Shown: piece after piece, positions 7,716 through 16,017 of the stretch
Layout of the letters: every line of letters starts with the position of its first letter
Numbering within the stretch: position 1 is the first letter of the stretch
Assembly (NCBI GenBank): GCA_016235665.1
Contig: JACRJI010000003.1
Span: 62,001-126,000, forward strand
Length of the DNA stretch: 64,000 nt
Origin: a candidate division TA06 bacterium
GTDB lineage: Bacteria; Edwardsbacteria; AC1; EtOH8
Reading direction: 5' to 3'
Translations under genes and position numbers: made by a program
The notes under the pieces: generated by a model
What the model was told of the DNA's origin: nothing
The model's database searches: none
What the model saw: only the letters and a program-made list of their open reading frames with translations

Positions 7716-8750
7716 CTACCGCAGCTTCTTGAATGTCTCTTCCATCAGCTTCATCCCGGCGGTCACGTCCCGCTTGCTGATCAGACAGACCGGCGAATGA
7801 ATGTAGCGCGAGGGTATGGCCAGCACCACCGTCCTGACGCCCTCCTTGGTCATGTGGATCCGTCCGGCGTCGGTGCCGCCGGTGCCGGGCCGCTTGATCT
7901 GGACCGGGATCCTATTGGCCTTGGCGGTGTCGGTCAAAAGCTTGATCAGCCCCTTGTCGCAGAATACGGTCCGGTCCATCACCGTGATCACCGGGCCCTT
8001 GCCCAAAGCCGGGACCCGGCTGATGTCCTTCTCATTGGGCTGCGGGAAATCACCGGCCGGGGTCCCTTCCAGGATGAAGGCCATGTCCGGCAGGTGGCGG
8101 TAGGCCGCCACCCGGCCGCCCCGCAGTCCCACCTCTTCCTGGGTGGTAAAGGCGGCGTAAAGGTCAAAGCTGTAACGATTCTTCAGCAGTTCTATCATCA
8201 TGTAGCAGCCGATCCTGTCGTCAAAGGCCTTGGCCTTGATCAGGCTGCCCCAGTCCTCGCAGGGGGTGTCGAACATCACGTAGTCGCCCGGGTTGACGCT
8301 GCGCTGGGCCTCTTCCTGGCTGGAAGCCCCGATGTCAATGAACATTTCCTCGTGGCTGGAGACCTTTTTGTGCTCGCCCTTGCGGTACAGCAGGTGGATG
8401 GGCCGCACCCCGATCACTCCCGGGATCCGGTCCCTGCCGATCAGCACCCGCTTGGCCAGCAGCACCCGGTCGTCTATCCCGCCCACCTTGTCGAACTTCA
8501 GGTAGCCGGATTTGTCGATGGAGGTCACCATCAGCCCCACTTCGTCCATGTGGCCGGCGATCATCACCTTCAAGGCTTTGCCCTTGGAGCTCTTGGCTTT
8601 TTTTAAGGCGATCAGGTTGCCCATGGCATCCACCCGGATGTCGTCCACGTTCTTCTCGATCTGCTTCCGGATGATCTGGCGCACCTGGTTCTCGTTGCCG
8701 CTGACGCCCCAGGCGTTGGTCAGTTGTTCTATCAGTTTAAGGTCTATCAT
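7716..8750 (-). CDS. M42 family metallopeptidase, copy 2
   Basis: 344-aa paralogue of the flanking genes. Motifs: AGHMDEVGL, AFDDRIGC, TTQEEVGLRGG, FILEGTPAGD and SRYIHSPV. The fourth metal-ligand region carries Glu (LEG) where copies 1 and 3 have Asp (VDI, IDV), a variation also found within the M42 family, so this copy may differ in specificity. The ATG at 8750 gives the standard N-terminus. It sits between copies 1 and 3 on the same strand, with gaps of about 210 and 50 bp. Confidence 0.95.
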   Translation of the reverse strand: MIDLKLIEQLTNAWGVSGNENQVRQIIRKQIEKNVDDIRVDAMGNLIALKKAKSSKGKALKVMIAGHMDEVGLMVTSIDKSGYLKFDKVGGIDDRVLLAKRVLIGRDRIPGVIGVRPIHLLYRKGEHKKVSSHEEMFIDIGASSQEEAQRSVNPGDYVMFDTPCEDWGSLIKAKAFDDRIGCYMMIELLKNRYSFDLYAAFTTQEEVGLRGGRVAAYRHLPDMAFILEGTPAGDFPQPNEKDISRVPALGKGPVITVMDRTVFCDKGLIKLLTDTAKANRIPVQIKRPGTGGTDAGRIHMTKEGVRTVVLAIPSRYIHSPVCLISKRDVTAGMKLMEETFKKLR

Positions 8751-8797
8751 TGTTTCCTTAATTTTGCAATTTCAAATTTTCAATTTGCAATCGTTAT

Positions 8798-9946
8798 TCA
8801 GTCTTCGTCCTTCCACTCCAGCTTGATATCATCCAACTCGGCAATAAACCGGGCCAGCAGCCGGGCCGAGCGCTCCACGTCCAATGCCGCCAGGGTCTCC
8901 ACCGGGGTGTGCATATAGCGCAGCGGCAGGCCGATCAGGCCGGTGGGTATCCCCTCACGCGAGATCTGGATGTCCATGGCATCGGTGCCGGTGACCCCGG
9001 CCACCGGATCCAGCTGATAGGGGATCTCTTCGGTCTTGGCCACTTCCTTCAGCTTGTCCACCACCGCCGGGTGCAGGTTGGGCCCCATGGAAATGGTTGG
9101 CCCCTTGCCCAGGGGGGCGGTCTCTGTCTCGGAGGCCGCCGGCATGTCGGCGTGGGTCACGTCAATGGCGATGCCGATGTCGGGATTGGCGTTATAGCAG
9201 GAGGTCAGGGCGCCCAGGCAGCCCCAGCCCGCCTCTTCCTGCACCGTGGTCACCGCGTAAACGTCCCAGCTGTGGCGCATTTTTTTAAGCAGTTCCAGGG
9301 TCTTCACCATCACCGCTATGCAGGCCCGGTCGTCCATGGCCTTGCCGGCGGCCCGGTCGTTCCTCAGGTTGATGAACGGCATCCGCATGGTCACCACATC
9401 GCCCACCGAGATCTTGGCCCGGACCTCCTTTTCCTCCATCCCCAGGTCGATATACAGGTCGGCCAGGGCTATCACCTGATGGCTTTCCTCGGGAGTCTGA
9501 AAGTGCGGCGGCTTGGCCCCGATGATCCCGGGAAAGACCTTGTCGGTGCCCGGCCCCAGCCGGCCCACCGGGTGGACCACCACTTCCTGGCTTAACAGGA
9601 CTCTGATGTCAAACCCGCCGATCTCGGTAAAGCGCAGAAAACCGCCCTCCTCGATCCTGGTCACCAAAAGACCGATCTCGTCCAGGTGGGCGGCCAAAAG
9701 TATCTTTTTGCCGGAAGCTTTTGGACCCGAGCCCTTCTTGAAGGCGGCCACGCTGCCCATCTTGTCGGTCTTCACTTGGTCGGCAAAAGGCTTCAGTTCG
9801 GCCAGGGCTGCCTTGGCCGCCCGGGTTTCGTAGCCCGAGGGACCCGAGACCTGGGTCAGTCTTTTAACCAGCTCCAGCGTGGGATTTGGCTTGGGGGCTT
9901 CGGCTGTTTTGTTATTGGTTGTGGGACCCTTTGTTTTTAAAGACAT
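8798..9946 (-). CDS. M42 family metallopeptidase, copy 3, with an N-terminal extension
   Basis: 382-aa M42 peptidase. Motifs: AAHLDEIGLL, AMDDRACIAV, TVQEEAGWGCLGA, AIDVTHADMP and LRYMHTPVE. It is longer than the other two copies because of a Lys/Pro/Thr-rich N-terminal tail of about 25 residues (MSLKTKGPTTNNKTAEAPKP) before the conserved LVKRLTQVSGPSGYE, and it carries an insertion in the central domain. The tail may be disordered or the true start may be internal. First gene of the three-gene M42 array. Confidence 0.93.
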   Translation of the reverse strand: MSLKTKGPTTNNKTAEAPKPNPTLELVKRLTQVSGPSGYETRAAKAALAELKPFADQVKTDKMGSVAAFKKGSGPKASGKKILLAAHLDEIGLLVTRIEEGGFLRFTEIGGFDIRVLLSQEVVVHPVGRLGPGTDKVFPGIIGAKPPHFQTPEESHQVIALADLYIDLGMEEKEVRAKISVGDVVTMRMPFINLRNDRAAGKAMDDRACIAVMVKTLELLKKMRHSWDVYAVTTVQEEAGWGCLGALTSCYNANPDIGIAIDVTHADMPAASETETAPLGKGPTISMGPNLHPAVVDKLKEVAKTEEIPYQLDPVAGVTGTDAMDIQISREGIPTGLIGLPLRYMHTPVETLAALDVERSARLLARFIAELDDIKLEWKDED

Positions 9947-9956
9947 TAAACCGCTC

Positions 9957-10805
9957 CTAAGGTTTGGGGTTTTTCTGCCGGTGAAATAATTTTGACAAAA
10001 ATTGATGGAGGTACTCTCCGGTCAGCAATTTGAAGGGGGCCCAGTTGTTGCTGTAAGCCCCTTCGGGACAGATGCGCTCGCAATGGTAGCAGGCGATGCA
10101 GTCCTCCTCCCTGAATGCCGGATACGGATCCAGGCTGATGACATTGACCGGGCAATTTTCGGCGCACAGGCCGCATTTGGTGCAGAGTTCTTTTTTCAGG
10201 TTCTTCCGGGGCAGCAGTCCCGTTCTCATGTGCCGCAATAAAGCGCGGTGGCTGAACATTCCGGCCACGGCCCGGTTCAAAAAACTGCCGGACGGGGAGC
10301 AGTTGCTGGTTTTTGGATCCTGGACAAATTGCCGGGCCTTGTTCAGGACGCTCTCGGCAAATATCTTTGCCCCTTCCAGGTCCTGCTGGTCGGGGTGCCC
10401 GGCCCCCGAGGCCGGGACCCTGGCGGCAAAAGGCGGATATGTATCATATCCCAAACACTGGTAAAAGTCAAGGGTCACAAAGCCATGCCGGGCCGCCAGG
10501 GCGCAGATCCTTTGGGATATTGCCCCCGGGGTTCCGCCGTGGGTCACGAAAAAGAAAAAGGGGCGGGGTTTACCCGAATGGTCCGGCAGTTCCTCCAGGA
10601 ACTTCTGGACATTGTACGGCTCCCTGAAATAAAAGGCCGGGGCTCCTAGGCCTATCAGGTCATAGCGCTCCACCAGCAAAGGGTCGGCGTCCTCCAGCCG
10701 CACCAATGCGCAGGAGCCGGCCTGGGCCGCCAGGTCCTCCTGGATGGTCTCAGCCACCTGGCGGGTGTTCCCGGTCTGGGAGAAATATATGATACAGCAA
10801 CGCAT
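9957..10805 (-). CDS. EFR1-type protein: flavodoxin domain plus two [4Fe-4S] clusters
   Basis: About 282 aa. The N-terminal half is flavodoxin-like with the FMN-phosphate loop in IIYFSQTGNTRQVAET. The C-terminal half holds two ferredoxin motifs, CTKCGLCAENCP and CIACYHCERICP (each C-x2-C-x2-C-x3-C). This is the EFR1 family layout, an electron-transfer protein whose partner is usually unknown. It lies 10 bp upstream of the M42 array on the same strand and downstream of the small Cys protein at 10871. The partner and pathway are not evident. Confidence 0.88.
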   Translation of the reverse strand: MRCCIIYFSQTGNTRQVAETIQEDLAAQAGSCALVRLEDADPLLVERYDLIGLGAPAFYFREPYNVQKFLEELPDHSGKPRPFFFFVTHGGTPGAISQRICALAARHGFVTLDFYQCLGYDTYPPFAARVPASGAGHPDQQDLEGAKIFAESVLNKARQFVQDPKTSNCSPSGSFLNRAVAGMFSHRALLRHMRTGLLPRKNLKKELCTKCGLCAENCPVNVISLDPYPAFREEDCIACYHCERICPEGAYSNNWAPFKLLTGEYLHQFLSKLFHRQKNPKP

Positions 10806-10870
10806 ATTAACAGGGGGCAGATTATTGGAATTAGCTTTTTGTGGGCCGTTACGGTTCTTCTGTTCCCGGC

Positions 10871-11089
10871 TTACTTCCCCTTGACCAGTTCCTCGGCCCG
10901 GCTCAGCTGGTTGGGAAACAAATCTGCCGGTACCGTCCCCTTCCCCAGCGTCTTGAAAACAATGTAACGGGCGCAGGATTCAAAATCATCCTTGCAGTAT
11001 TTATTCTTGTAGATCCCCGCCATAGACGGCATGTTGGCCATCTTGTCGTTAAAGAACGGACAGGCGGCTAGACATTCACAGTCCGGCAT
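10871..11089 (-). CDS. Small conserved cysteine-containing protein
   Basis: 72 aa with five Cys: MPDCECLAACPFFNDKM at the N-terminus, then YCKDDFESCARYIVF and a GTVPADLFPNQ segment. The CPFF...YC...CARY pattern resembles small uncharacterised proteins of anaerobic bacteria; the Cys spacing would suit a metal or Fe-S site, but this is unproven. An AAAGGAG Shine-Dalgarno 7 nt upstream of the ATG supports a real gene. It precedes the EFR1 gene, so a redox link is possible. Confidence 0.75.
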   Translation of the reverse strand: MPDCECLAACPFFNDKMANMPSMAGIYKNKYCKDDFESCARYIVFKTLGKGTVPADLFPNQLSRAEELVKGK

Positions 11090-11186
11090 GGTAATGCTCC
11101 TTTTATATTTGTTTTATAAAGGATGCCCGCTTCGGCTGTAGACATGTTATTTGTTTTTGAAAGAACTGCTTTCCCTCCACCGGAGA

Positions 11187-13640
11187 TCAAAGGTTCCCGG
11201 CTATGACCTCCCTGGTCTTGTCTGCGATCTGCTGGTAGTCCATCTCTCCGGGGTAGATCGGCGGAAGGAACTTCAGCGTTATCTTTCCGGACTTGGGAAT
11301 CTTGCGGCCGATGGGAAACGCAGCATAAGCCCCGGAGACGGCCACCGGTACCACCGGCACCTGCAGTTCCTTGCTTAGGATGGCGAAGGTCTTCTTGAAC
11401 TCCTGCAGGTTCCCGTCCCGGCTGCGGGCCCCCTCGGGGAAGATGGCCAGGTTCTTGCCGGCCCGGATGGCGGCGGCGGCCTGTTGCAGGGTCTTCTTCA
11501 AGTCGCGGTTGATGTCCATCACCAGCATGTTGCTGTGGCGGGCGGAGAACCTGGCAAAGGGGGTCTGAACATGCTTGCCGGCCGTCAGGAAATATGTGTT
11601 CTCCAGCACCTGGTTGGGCAGGAATATGGAAAGGAACAACCCGTCCAAAAAGCTCTGGTGGTTGGGCGCCAGAATGAACGGTGCCGGCGGCAGCCGGTCC
11701 TGCCCGATGCCACTGAGGCGGAAGTAAAGGCAGAACAGCGGCGTGGTAGCTATTTTCAGGAACCTGATCAAGCCTATGCTGGAGGGCAGTTCGAAATCCA
11801 CCTTCTCCTGCAAGGTGCTGTGCCAGTCGGAGACCTCGGCGCTGCCTTGGGATCTCTTTTCGGCGATCACCCGGCTCAGCCCCTCCACCGTATGGTGGGC
11901 CACCGATTCCTCGTCCTCCAGCTTAAGCCCAAATGTTTTTTCCAAAAACAGGTCCAGTTCTATCTTGCCCAGCGAATCCAGCCCCAGGTCATACTCCAGA
12001 TGCTGTTCGGGCCAGACCTTCTGGTCCAGGGCTTTCTCCAGATACTTTTTCAAGGCCCGGTATTCATCGGTATCCGGGTCGGGCTTGGCCTGGTGGGTCT
12101 CGGCCGTTTTCTGGTCCATCTGGGGCAGCAGGAATCTCTTGAGCTTGCCCAGCCGGGTCTTGGGCAGTTCGCTGGTGACCAGGGTAAAATGGTGGATCTT
12201 CTTGTAACTGGGGACCGTCAGGTTGAATTTGTCCAGCACCAGCCATTTGATGGTCTCGCGCAGGTTGACCACCTGCTCCTTCTTGACCGCCAGCAGGTCG
12301 GGGTGGATCACCGCCCCCAGTTTCTCGTCCTTGGGGTAGACCCCGATCTCCTTGATCAGCGGGGAGATGGACAGGATGCGGTTCTCGATCTCCTCGGGAT
12401 TGATGTTCTTGCCGTTGGAGAGGACTATGATCTCCTTCTTGCGTCCGGTGATGTACAGCCGGTCCTTGCCATCCAGGTAGCCCTGGTCCCCGGTGTGCAG
12501 CCAGCCGTTTTTCAGGATGGCGGCAGTCTCCTCCGGCTTGTTGTAATAGCCCTTCATGATATTGCGGCCCCGGGCCAGCACCTCTCCGCCCTCGATCCTG
12601 ACCTCCGTCTGGGTGGTTGGCGTTCCCGGCGAACCTATCTTCACCTGCCCCGGCCGGGTGAAGGTGATCATGGGGGCGGCCTCTGTCATGCCGAAACCTT
12701 CCAGTATCTCGAAGCCCATTGCGTAAAGATCTCCCCCCACCTGCTCGTCCAGCTTGGCCCCGCCCGAGACGAAGTAGGTGATGCTGCCGCCAAAGGCCTG
12801 CTGGGCTTTTTTGAACACCAGCCGGCTGAAGGCCAGTGATTTCAGGCTGCGGGAGATCTTCAGCAGTATTTTGGCGGCCGGGCTGGCGTTGATCTTGTCC
12901 ACCAGCCCCTTGTGGAACAACCGGTAAAGCCGGGGCACTCCGATGACGATGGTGATCTTGTATTCTTTGAAGGCGTTCAGGATGTCCTCGGATGATATCT
13001 TTTCCAGGATCACCAAAGTGCCGCCGCAGGACAAGGGAGCCATGATGTTCCCCATCAGGGGAAAGATGTGGTGGAAGGGCAGGATGGCCAGCAGCCTGTC
13101 CCGGGCGGAATAGATCTTTGCCCCGTCCACCACCGCCTCGATGTTGGAGTGCAGGTTGTCGTGGGTCAGCATCACGCCCTTGGGACTGCCGGTGGTGCCG
13201 GAGGTGTAGATGATGATGGCGGTGTCGTGGACGTCGTAACTTACCGGCTCTTGGACCGGGGCTGACCCGGACTTGGGCGGTTCCTCGAAAATGGATATCT
13301 TGGGACGGTATCCGTCCTTCAGTTCAGAGACAGCGGCATTAAGGACATCTTTGGTTTTGGCGGAACAAAAAACTATCTCCGGGCGGCAGTCGTTAAGGAT
13401 ATAGCCCACCTCGTCGGCCGGGGACAGATAGTCGATGGGGACCGCGATCCCGCTTTTCTCCCAGACCGAGAACAGCGCATAGACCCACTCCGGGCGGTTC
13501 TCGGAAAAGATGGCCGCCCGCTCGCCTTTTTTCAACTGGTACCCGGCGGCAAGGGTTTTGACCGCGGCTATGGTTTGGGCGTAGGATATCTCCCGTCTCT
13601 GGTAGATCAGGGCTGTTTTATTGTAATCTTTGATGTACAA
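11187..13640 (-). CDS. Acyl-activating enzyme / acyl carrier / lysophospholipid acyltransferase fusion (Aas-like)
   Basis: 817-aa three-domain protein. Residues about 1-490: ANL-family acyl-CoA/acyl-ACP synthetase with YTSGTTGSPKGVML, ILEGFGMTEAAP, LHTGDQGY and TGRKKEIIVLSNGKNINPEE. Residues about 510-585: carrier domain with the phosphopantetheine Ser in LGLDSLGKIELD. Residues about 620-817: PlsC-type acyltransferase with NHQSFLDGLF (HX4D) and FPEGARSRDG. It probably activates a fatty acid, loads it on its own carrier domain and esterifies a lysophospholipid or glycerol-phosphate. The start is TTG at 13640, supported by AGAGGA about 7 nt upstream; no in-frame ATG lies nearby. Probably membrane-associated. 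Confidence 0.9.
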   Translation of the reverse strand: MYIKDYNKTALIYQRREISYAQTIAAVKTLAAGYQLKKGERAAIFSENRPEWVYALFSVWEKSGIAVPIDYLSPADEVGYILNDCRPEIVFCSAKTKDVLNAAVSELKDGYRPKISIFEEPPKSGSAPVQEPVSYDVHDTAIIIYTSGTTGSPKGVMLTHDNLHSNIEAVVDGAKIYSARDRLLAILPFHHIFPLMGNIMAPLSCGGTLVILEKISSEDILNAFKEYKITIVIGVPRLYRLFHKGLVDKINASPAAKILLKISRSLKSLAFSRLVFKKAQQAFGGSITYFVSGGAKLDEQVGGDLYAMGFEILEGFGMTEAAPMITFTRPGQVKIGSPGTPTTQTEVRIEGGEVLARGRNIMKGYYNKPEETAAILKNGWLHTGDQGYLDGKDRLYITGRKKEIIVLSNGKNINPEEIENRILSISPLIKEIGVYPKDEKLGAVIHPDLLAVKKEQVVNLRETIKWLVLDKFNLTVPSYKKIHHFTLVTSELPKTRLGKLKRFLLPQMDQKTAETHQAKPDPDTDEYRALKKYLEKALDQKVWPEQHLEYDLGLDSLGKIELDLFLEKTFGLKLEDEESVAHHTVEGLSRVIAEKRSQGSAEVSDWHSTLQEKVDFELPSSIGLIRFLKIATTPLFCLYFRLSGIGQDRLPPAPFILAPNHQSFLDGLFLSIFLPNQVLENTYFLTAGKHVQTPFARFSARHSNMLVMDINRDLKKTLQQAAAAIRAGKNLAIFPEGARSRDGNLQEFKKTFAILSKELQVPVVPVAVSGAYAAFPIGRKIPKSGKITLKFLPPIYPGEMDYQQIADKTREVIAGNL

Positions 13641-13668
13641 AAAATTTCCTCTTACAAATGCTTTGCGG

Positions 13669-14151
13669 TTATCTCTTGTATCCTATTTTTCGCAATAGTT
13701 CCTTCCGCCAGGTCCTGCCCGCTTCGTCCTCCACCCCCTTTGGGGAGGAGCCGTCTATCACGCCCATGATGCCCCGGCCCTGCTCGTTTTCGGCAACTAT
13801 CACCTGGCAGGGGTTGGCGGTGGCGCAGAAGATGCGGCAGACCTCGGGGCAGTTTTTGACCGCGTTGAGGACGTTGATGGGGTAGGCGTTCTTCAGGAAG
13901 ATGATGAAGCTGTGTCCGGCCCCGATGGTCTTGGCGTTGTCGACCGCCAGTTTTACCATCTCTTCGTCTGTGCCCTCGGACCTGATCAGGCAGGCTCCGG
14001 AGGCCTCGCAGAAGGCCAGCCCGAACTTAATGCCCGGCACGGCCGAGACCAGTATCTCGTAAAGGTCTTCCACCGTCTTGATGAAGTGGGTCTGCCCCAG
14101 GATGAAGTTAACCTCCTCGGGCTTGGTGATGGAAATTTGTGTTATATTCAT
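13669..14151 (-). CDS. Adenosine-specific kinase family protein
   Basis: 160 aa, full length for the family (Adenosine_kin domain). Recognisable blocks: ITKPEEVNFILGQTHFIKT, GIKFGLAFCEASG, AGHSFIIFLKNAYPINVLNA and the C-terminal RGIMGVIDGSSPKG. Family assignment is by overall pattern; members are small homotrimeric proteins found in archaea and anaerobes whose biological role is poorly defined. It is followed on the same strand by the acyltransferase fusion with a 28-nt gap. Its upstream side faces the AbiE-type island. Confidence 0.88.
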   Translation of the reverse strand: MNITQISITKPEEVNFILGQTHFIKTVEDLYEILVSAVPGIKFGLAFCEASGACLIRSEGTDEEMVKLAVDNAKTIGAGHSFIIFLKNAYPINVLNAVKNCPEVCRIFCATANPCQVIVAENEQGRGIMGVIDGSSPKGVEDEAGRTWRKELLRKIGYKR

Positions 14152-14161
14152 AAAATATCTC

Positions 14162-14191
14162 TTGACAAGAAGTGGTCATTAGGTGTATTAT
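14162..14191 (+). promoter_or_regulatory. Putative promoter of the AbiEi-like gene, overlapping an operator palindrome
   Basis: TTGACA (14162-14167), 18-nt spacer, TATTAT (14186-14191). The -10 box and predicted start site (about 14198) fall inside the 40-bp palindrome at 14181-14220, a classical layout for autorepression. Confidence 0.6.
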
Positions 14192-14220
14192 CATAGTATA
14201 TATACTATGATAATACACCT
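14181..14220. promoter_or_regulatory. Perfect 40-bp palindrome (operator 1 candidate)
   Basis: Every base of the 20-bp left arm pairs with the right arm. The centre is AGTATATATACT (14195-14206), shared with the second palindrome. It covers the -10 box of the putative promoter. In RNA it would be a 20-bp hairpin followed by T5, so a terminator or attenuator role is the alternative. Confidence 0.7.
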
Positions 14221-14247
14221 TTTTAAGAAATACTCTTTATTGAAAGG

Positions 14248-14283
14248 AGATGACTATACAGTATATATACTGTATAGTCATCT
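14248..14283. promoter_or_regulatory. Perfect 36-bp palindrome between Shine-Dalgarno and start codon (operator 2 candidate)
   Basis: Perfect 18-bp arms around the same AGTATATATACT core (14260-14271), centre-to-centre distance 65 bp from operator 1. The best Shine-Dalgarno, AAAGGAG (14243-14249), lies at its left foot and the ATG (14293) 9 nt after its right foot. If it folds in mRNA, the two are brought within normal spacing, so it could act as DNA operator, RNA hairpin, or both. Confidence 0.65.
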
Positions 14284-14292
14284 GATATAAAC

Positions 14293-15168
14293 ATGCGAAA
14301 AAAACAGCTAACAAAACTCATCATCGAAGCCTCGAATACTTTTAAACAATACGGTAAGTACGTTTTAACTTTCACGGAAATAAAAAAAATTATTGACGAC
14401 AACAATGAACGGTGGGGCATTCCTACCAGTAAAAGTTACCGTTCTGTGATTAACGATTTAGTAGAACACACTCCACTTAAAAAATGGGAATTCAGTTTTC
14501 CGGCCCAAAAAGAAATTAAATATACATATGGAGAGGTTTCTGATTTAGAGCTGCTCTCTCTATTGAAAAAAAACAGTTTTTTTTGCTATTACACCGCAAT
14601 GTATCTGCATAATTTAACGGAACAACGCCCAACCACATATTACATCAATGTTGAACAAACGCCTAAGTTTTCTAGTAGTGATAATATTCTTATGCAGGAT
14701 AGAATTGATATGGCATTTAAGAACAAACCCCGTTCAACAAACAACATTGCAGAGTATAAGAACTATAAAATATATATGATAAGCGGTAAAGCTTCACACA
14801 AGCTGGGCGTTATTGATTATAAAAACGATAACATACAAGTTAAGGTAACAGATCTCGAAAGAACATTACTTGATGCCACAGTAAGGCCAGAATATTCGGG
14901 TGGTGTTTTTGAGGTTATGAAAGCATATAAAAATGCCGTGGGTAAAATATCCATAAAAAAATTATATGATTATCTAAAAAAAATGGATTACATTTATCCC
15001 TATCATCAATGTATCGGTTTTTATCTTGAAAAAACAAATCTGGTGAACCAACAAGATTTAAACATCTTCCACAAGAAAGGAATTAAATACAATTTTTACC
15101 TAGCACATGGCTTTAAAAAATTAGACTATTCTGATAGATGGAAGTTATATTATCCTAAAGGTTTTTAA
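14293..15168 (+). CDS. AbiEi-like antitoxin / transcriptional regulator (type IV toxin-antitoxin)
   Basis: 291 aa, AT-rich and Lys/Asn/Ile-rich unlike its neighbours. The N-terminal region (about 1-75) looks like a winged helix (LTFTEIKKIIDDNNERWG...SYRSVINDLVEH). The C-terminal part has the AbiEi hallmark around VKVTDLERTLLDATVRPEYSGG. Known AbiEi proteins repress their own promoter through inverted repeats and counteract the AbiEii nucleotidyltransferase. Two perfect palindromes sit directly upstream. Unlike the usual antitoxin-toxin operon, the partner gene is on the opposite strand; the two 3' ends overlap by 24 bp (15145-15168). Probably acquired horizontally. Confidence 0.82.
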   Translation: MRKKQLTKLIIEASNTFKQYGKYVLTFTEIKKIIDDNNERWGIPTSKSYRSVINDLVEHTPLKKWEFSFPAQKEIKYTYGEVSDLELLSLLKKNSFFCYYTAMYLHNLTEQRPTTYYINVEQTPKFSSSDNILMQDRIDMAFKNKPRSTNNIAEYKNYKIYMISGKASHKLGVIDYKNDNIQVKVTDLERTLLDATVRPEYSGGVFEVMKAYKNAVGKISIKKLYDYLKKMDYIYPYHQCIGFYLEKTNLVNQQDLNIFHKKGIKYNFYLAHGFKKLDYSDRWKLYYPKGF

Positions 15169-16017
15169 CTTAACAATAAAGCTTAAAACATAGTCAAAGT
15201 AAAAATTAAAATCCTTTACTTCTTCTTTGTGATATACCGTGTCCTTTAAAGAATCATAGCCTATTCGATGCATTTCACGGTATTTATGTATTTTTGATAG
15301 TAGCGTAAGTGGTACTTTCTTGGCCTTAAATATATTCCTAATTAACTTTGTATGCGTTAGCGGGTTCCATGAAATATTAATGTTTTCCAATATGGAAAAG
15401 ATGTCAAAGAAATCCCGCGCCCGCTGTTCTTTGTGACTTTTCCCAAAAATCTTGTTGTATTCATCCGTTTGTTGACAAATTGCTCTCAGTTTCTCGAACA
15501 GGATCATCTCGGGACTATATGTAAAAATAACGTACCCTTGCAGATCTCGCTTTATCTTTGTTTCACAATACTCATACTTGCTTATATCTATTGAAAATAT
15601 CTTGTTGTGCTTTGTTGTTAAACTTAGTGCATGCTTTCTTGTTGTATTAATATCTTGTTTGCTGTATTTTTCATTTTGAATTACCTTATATTCTATACGA
15701 TATCCACCCCAGAAAGGCGGTATTCCTGGCATAATTTTCTGTGGACGCTCCCTGAATGAATAATCAAATAATGTGAAGCCTTCAACACTATAGCCCTCTT
15801 TGAGGGCTCTTTTTATTAACACCTTTATCTTTTGGAGACTATAACTGTCTAATGATGTGGAGATCGATAAATCAATATCTAAAGAAGACCTTGATGTAAC
15901 TTTATATACTAGGTTTAAAGCATTGCCACCCTTTAGAACAAATATGTCTCTTAGGGTATCGTCAGAAAAAATTGAAGATACTGCTATCCTTTTAATATTT
16001 TCGACAGTATCTGTCAT
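15145..16017 (-). CDS. AbiEii/AbiGii-family nucleotidyltransferase toxin
   Basis: 290 aa. The nucleotidyltransferase signature is clear: FVLKGGNALNLVYK followed by SRSSLDIDLSIS (D-x-D metal ligands), and later SPEMILFEKLRAICQQ, the conserved downstream helix of the family. AbiEii toxins transfer nucleotides to cellular targets and give phage abortive infection or plasmid stability. The ATG overlaps the parB stop (TAATG), with AAGG 5 nt upstream inside the parB end, so it appears translationally coupled to parB rather than to its antitoxin. Composition is AT-rich, like the facing AbiEi-like gene and unlike parB. Confidence 0.85.
   Translation of the reverse strand: MTDTVENIKRIAVSSIFSDDTLRDIFVLKGGNALNLVYKVTSRSSLDIDLSISTSLDSYSLQKIKVLIKRALKEGYSVEGFTLFDYSFRERPQKIMPGIPPFWGGYRIEYKVIQNEKYSKQDINTTRKHALSLTTKHNKIFSIDISKYEYCETKIKRDLQGYVIFTYSPEMILFEKLRAICQQTDEYNKIFGKSHKEQRARDFFDIFSILENINISWNPLTHTKLIRNIFKAKKVPLTLLSKIHKYREMHRIGYDSLKDTVYHKEEVKDFNFYFDYVLSFIVKLKTFRII

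Noticed and set aside
11484-12839. Open frame of 451 codons on the plus strand
   Set aside because: Antisense to the acyltransferase fusion, whose three domains are clear; the frame has no domain or start signal and reflects GC-rich codon structure.
14181-14220. First palindrome as a shared terminator for the adenosine kinase gene
   Set aside because: The adenosine kinase gene reads away from it, so it cannot end that transcript; on the plus strand it overlaps a promoter, so an operator role is more likely.
14250-14285. 11-codon ORF inside the second palindrome as a leader peptide
   Set aside because: Its ATG directly abuts the GGAG with no spacing, and its sequence is dictated by the palindrome.
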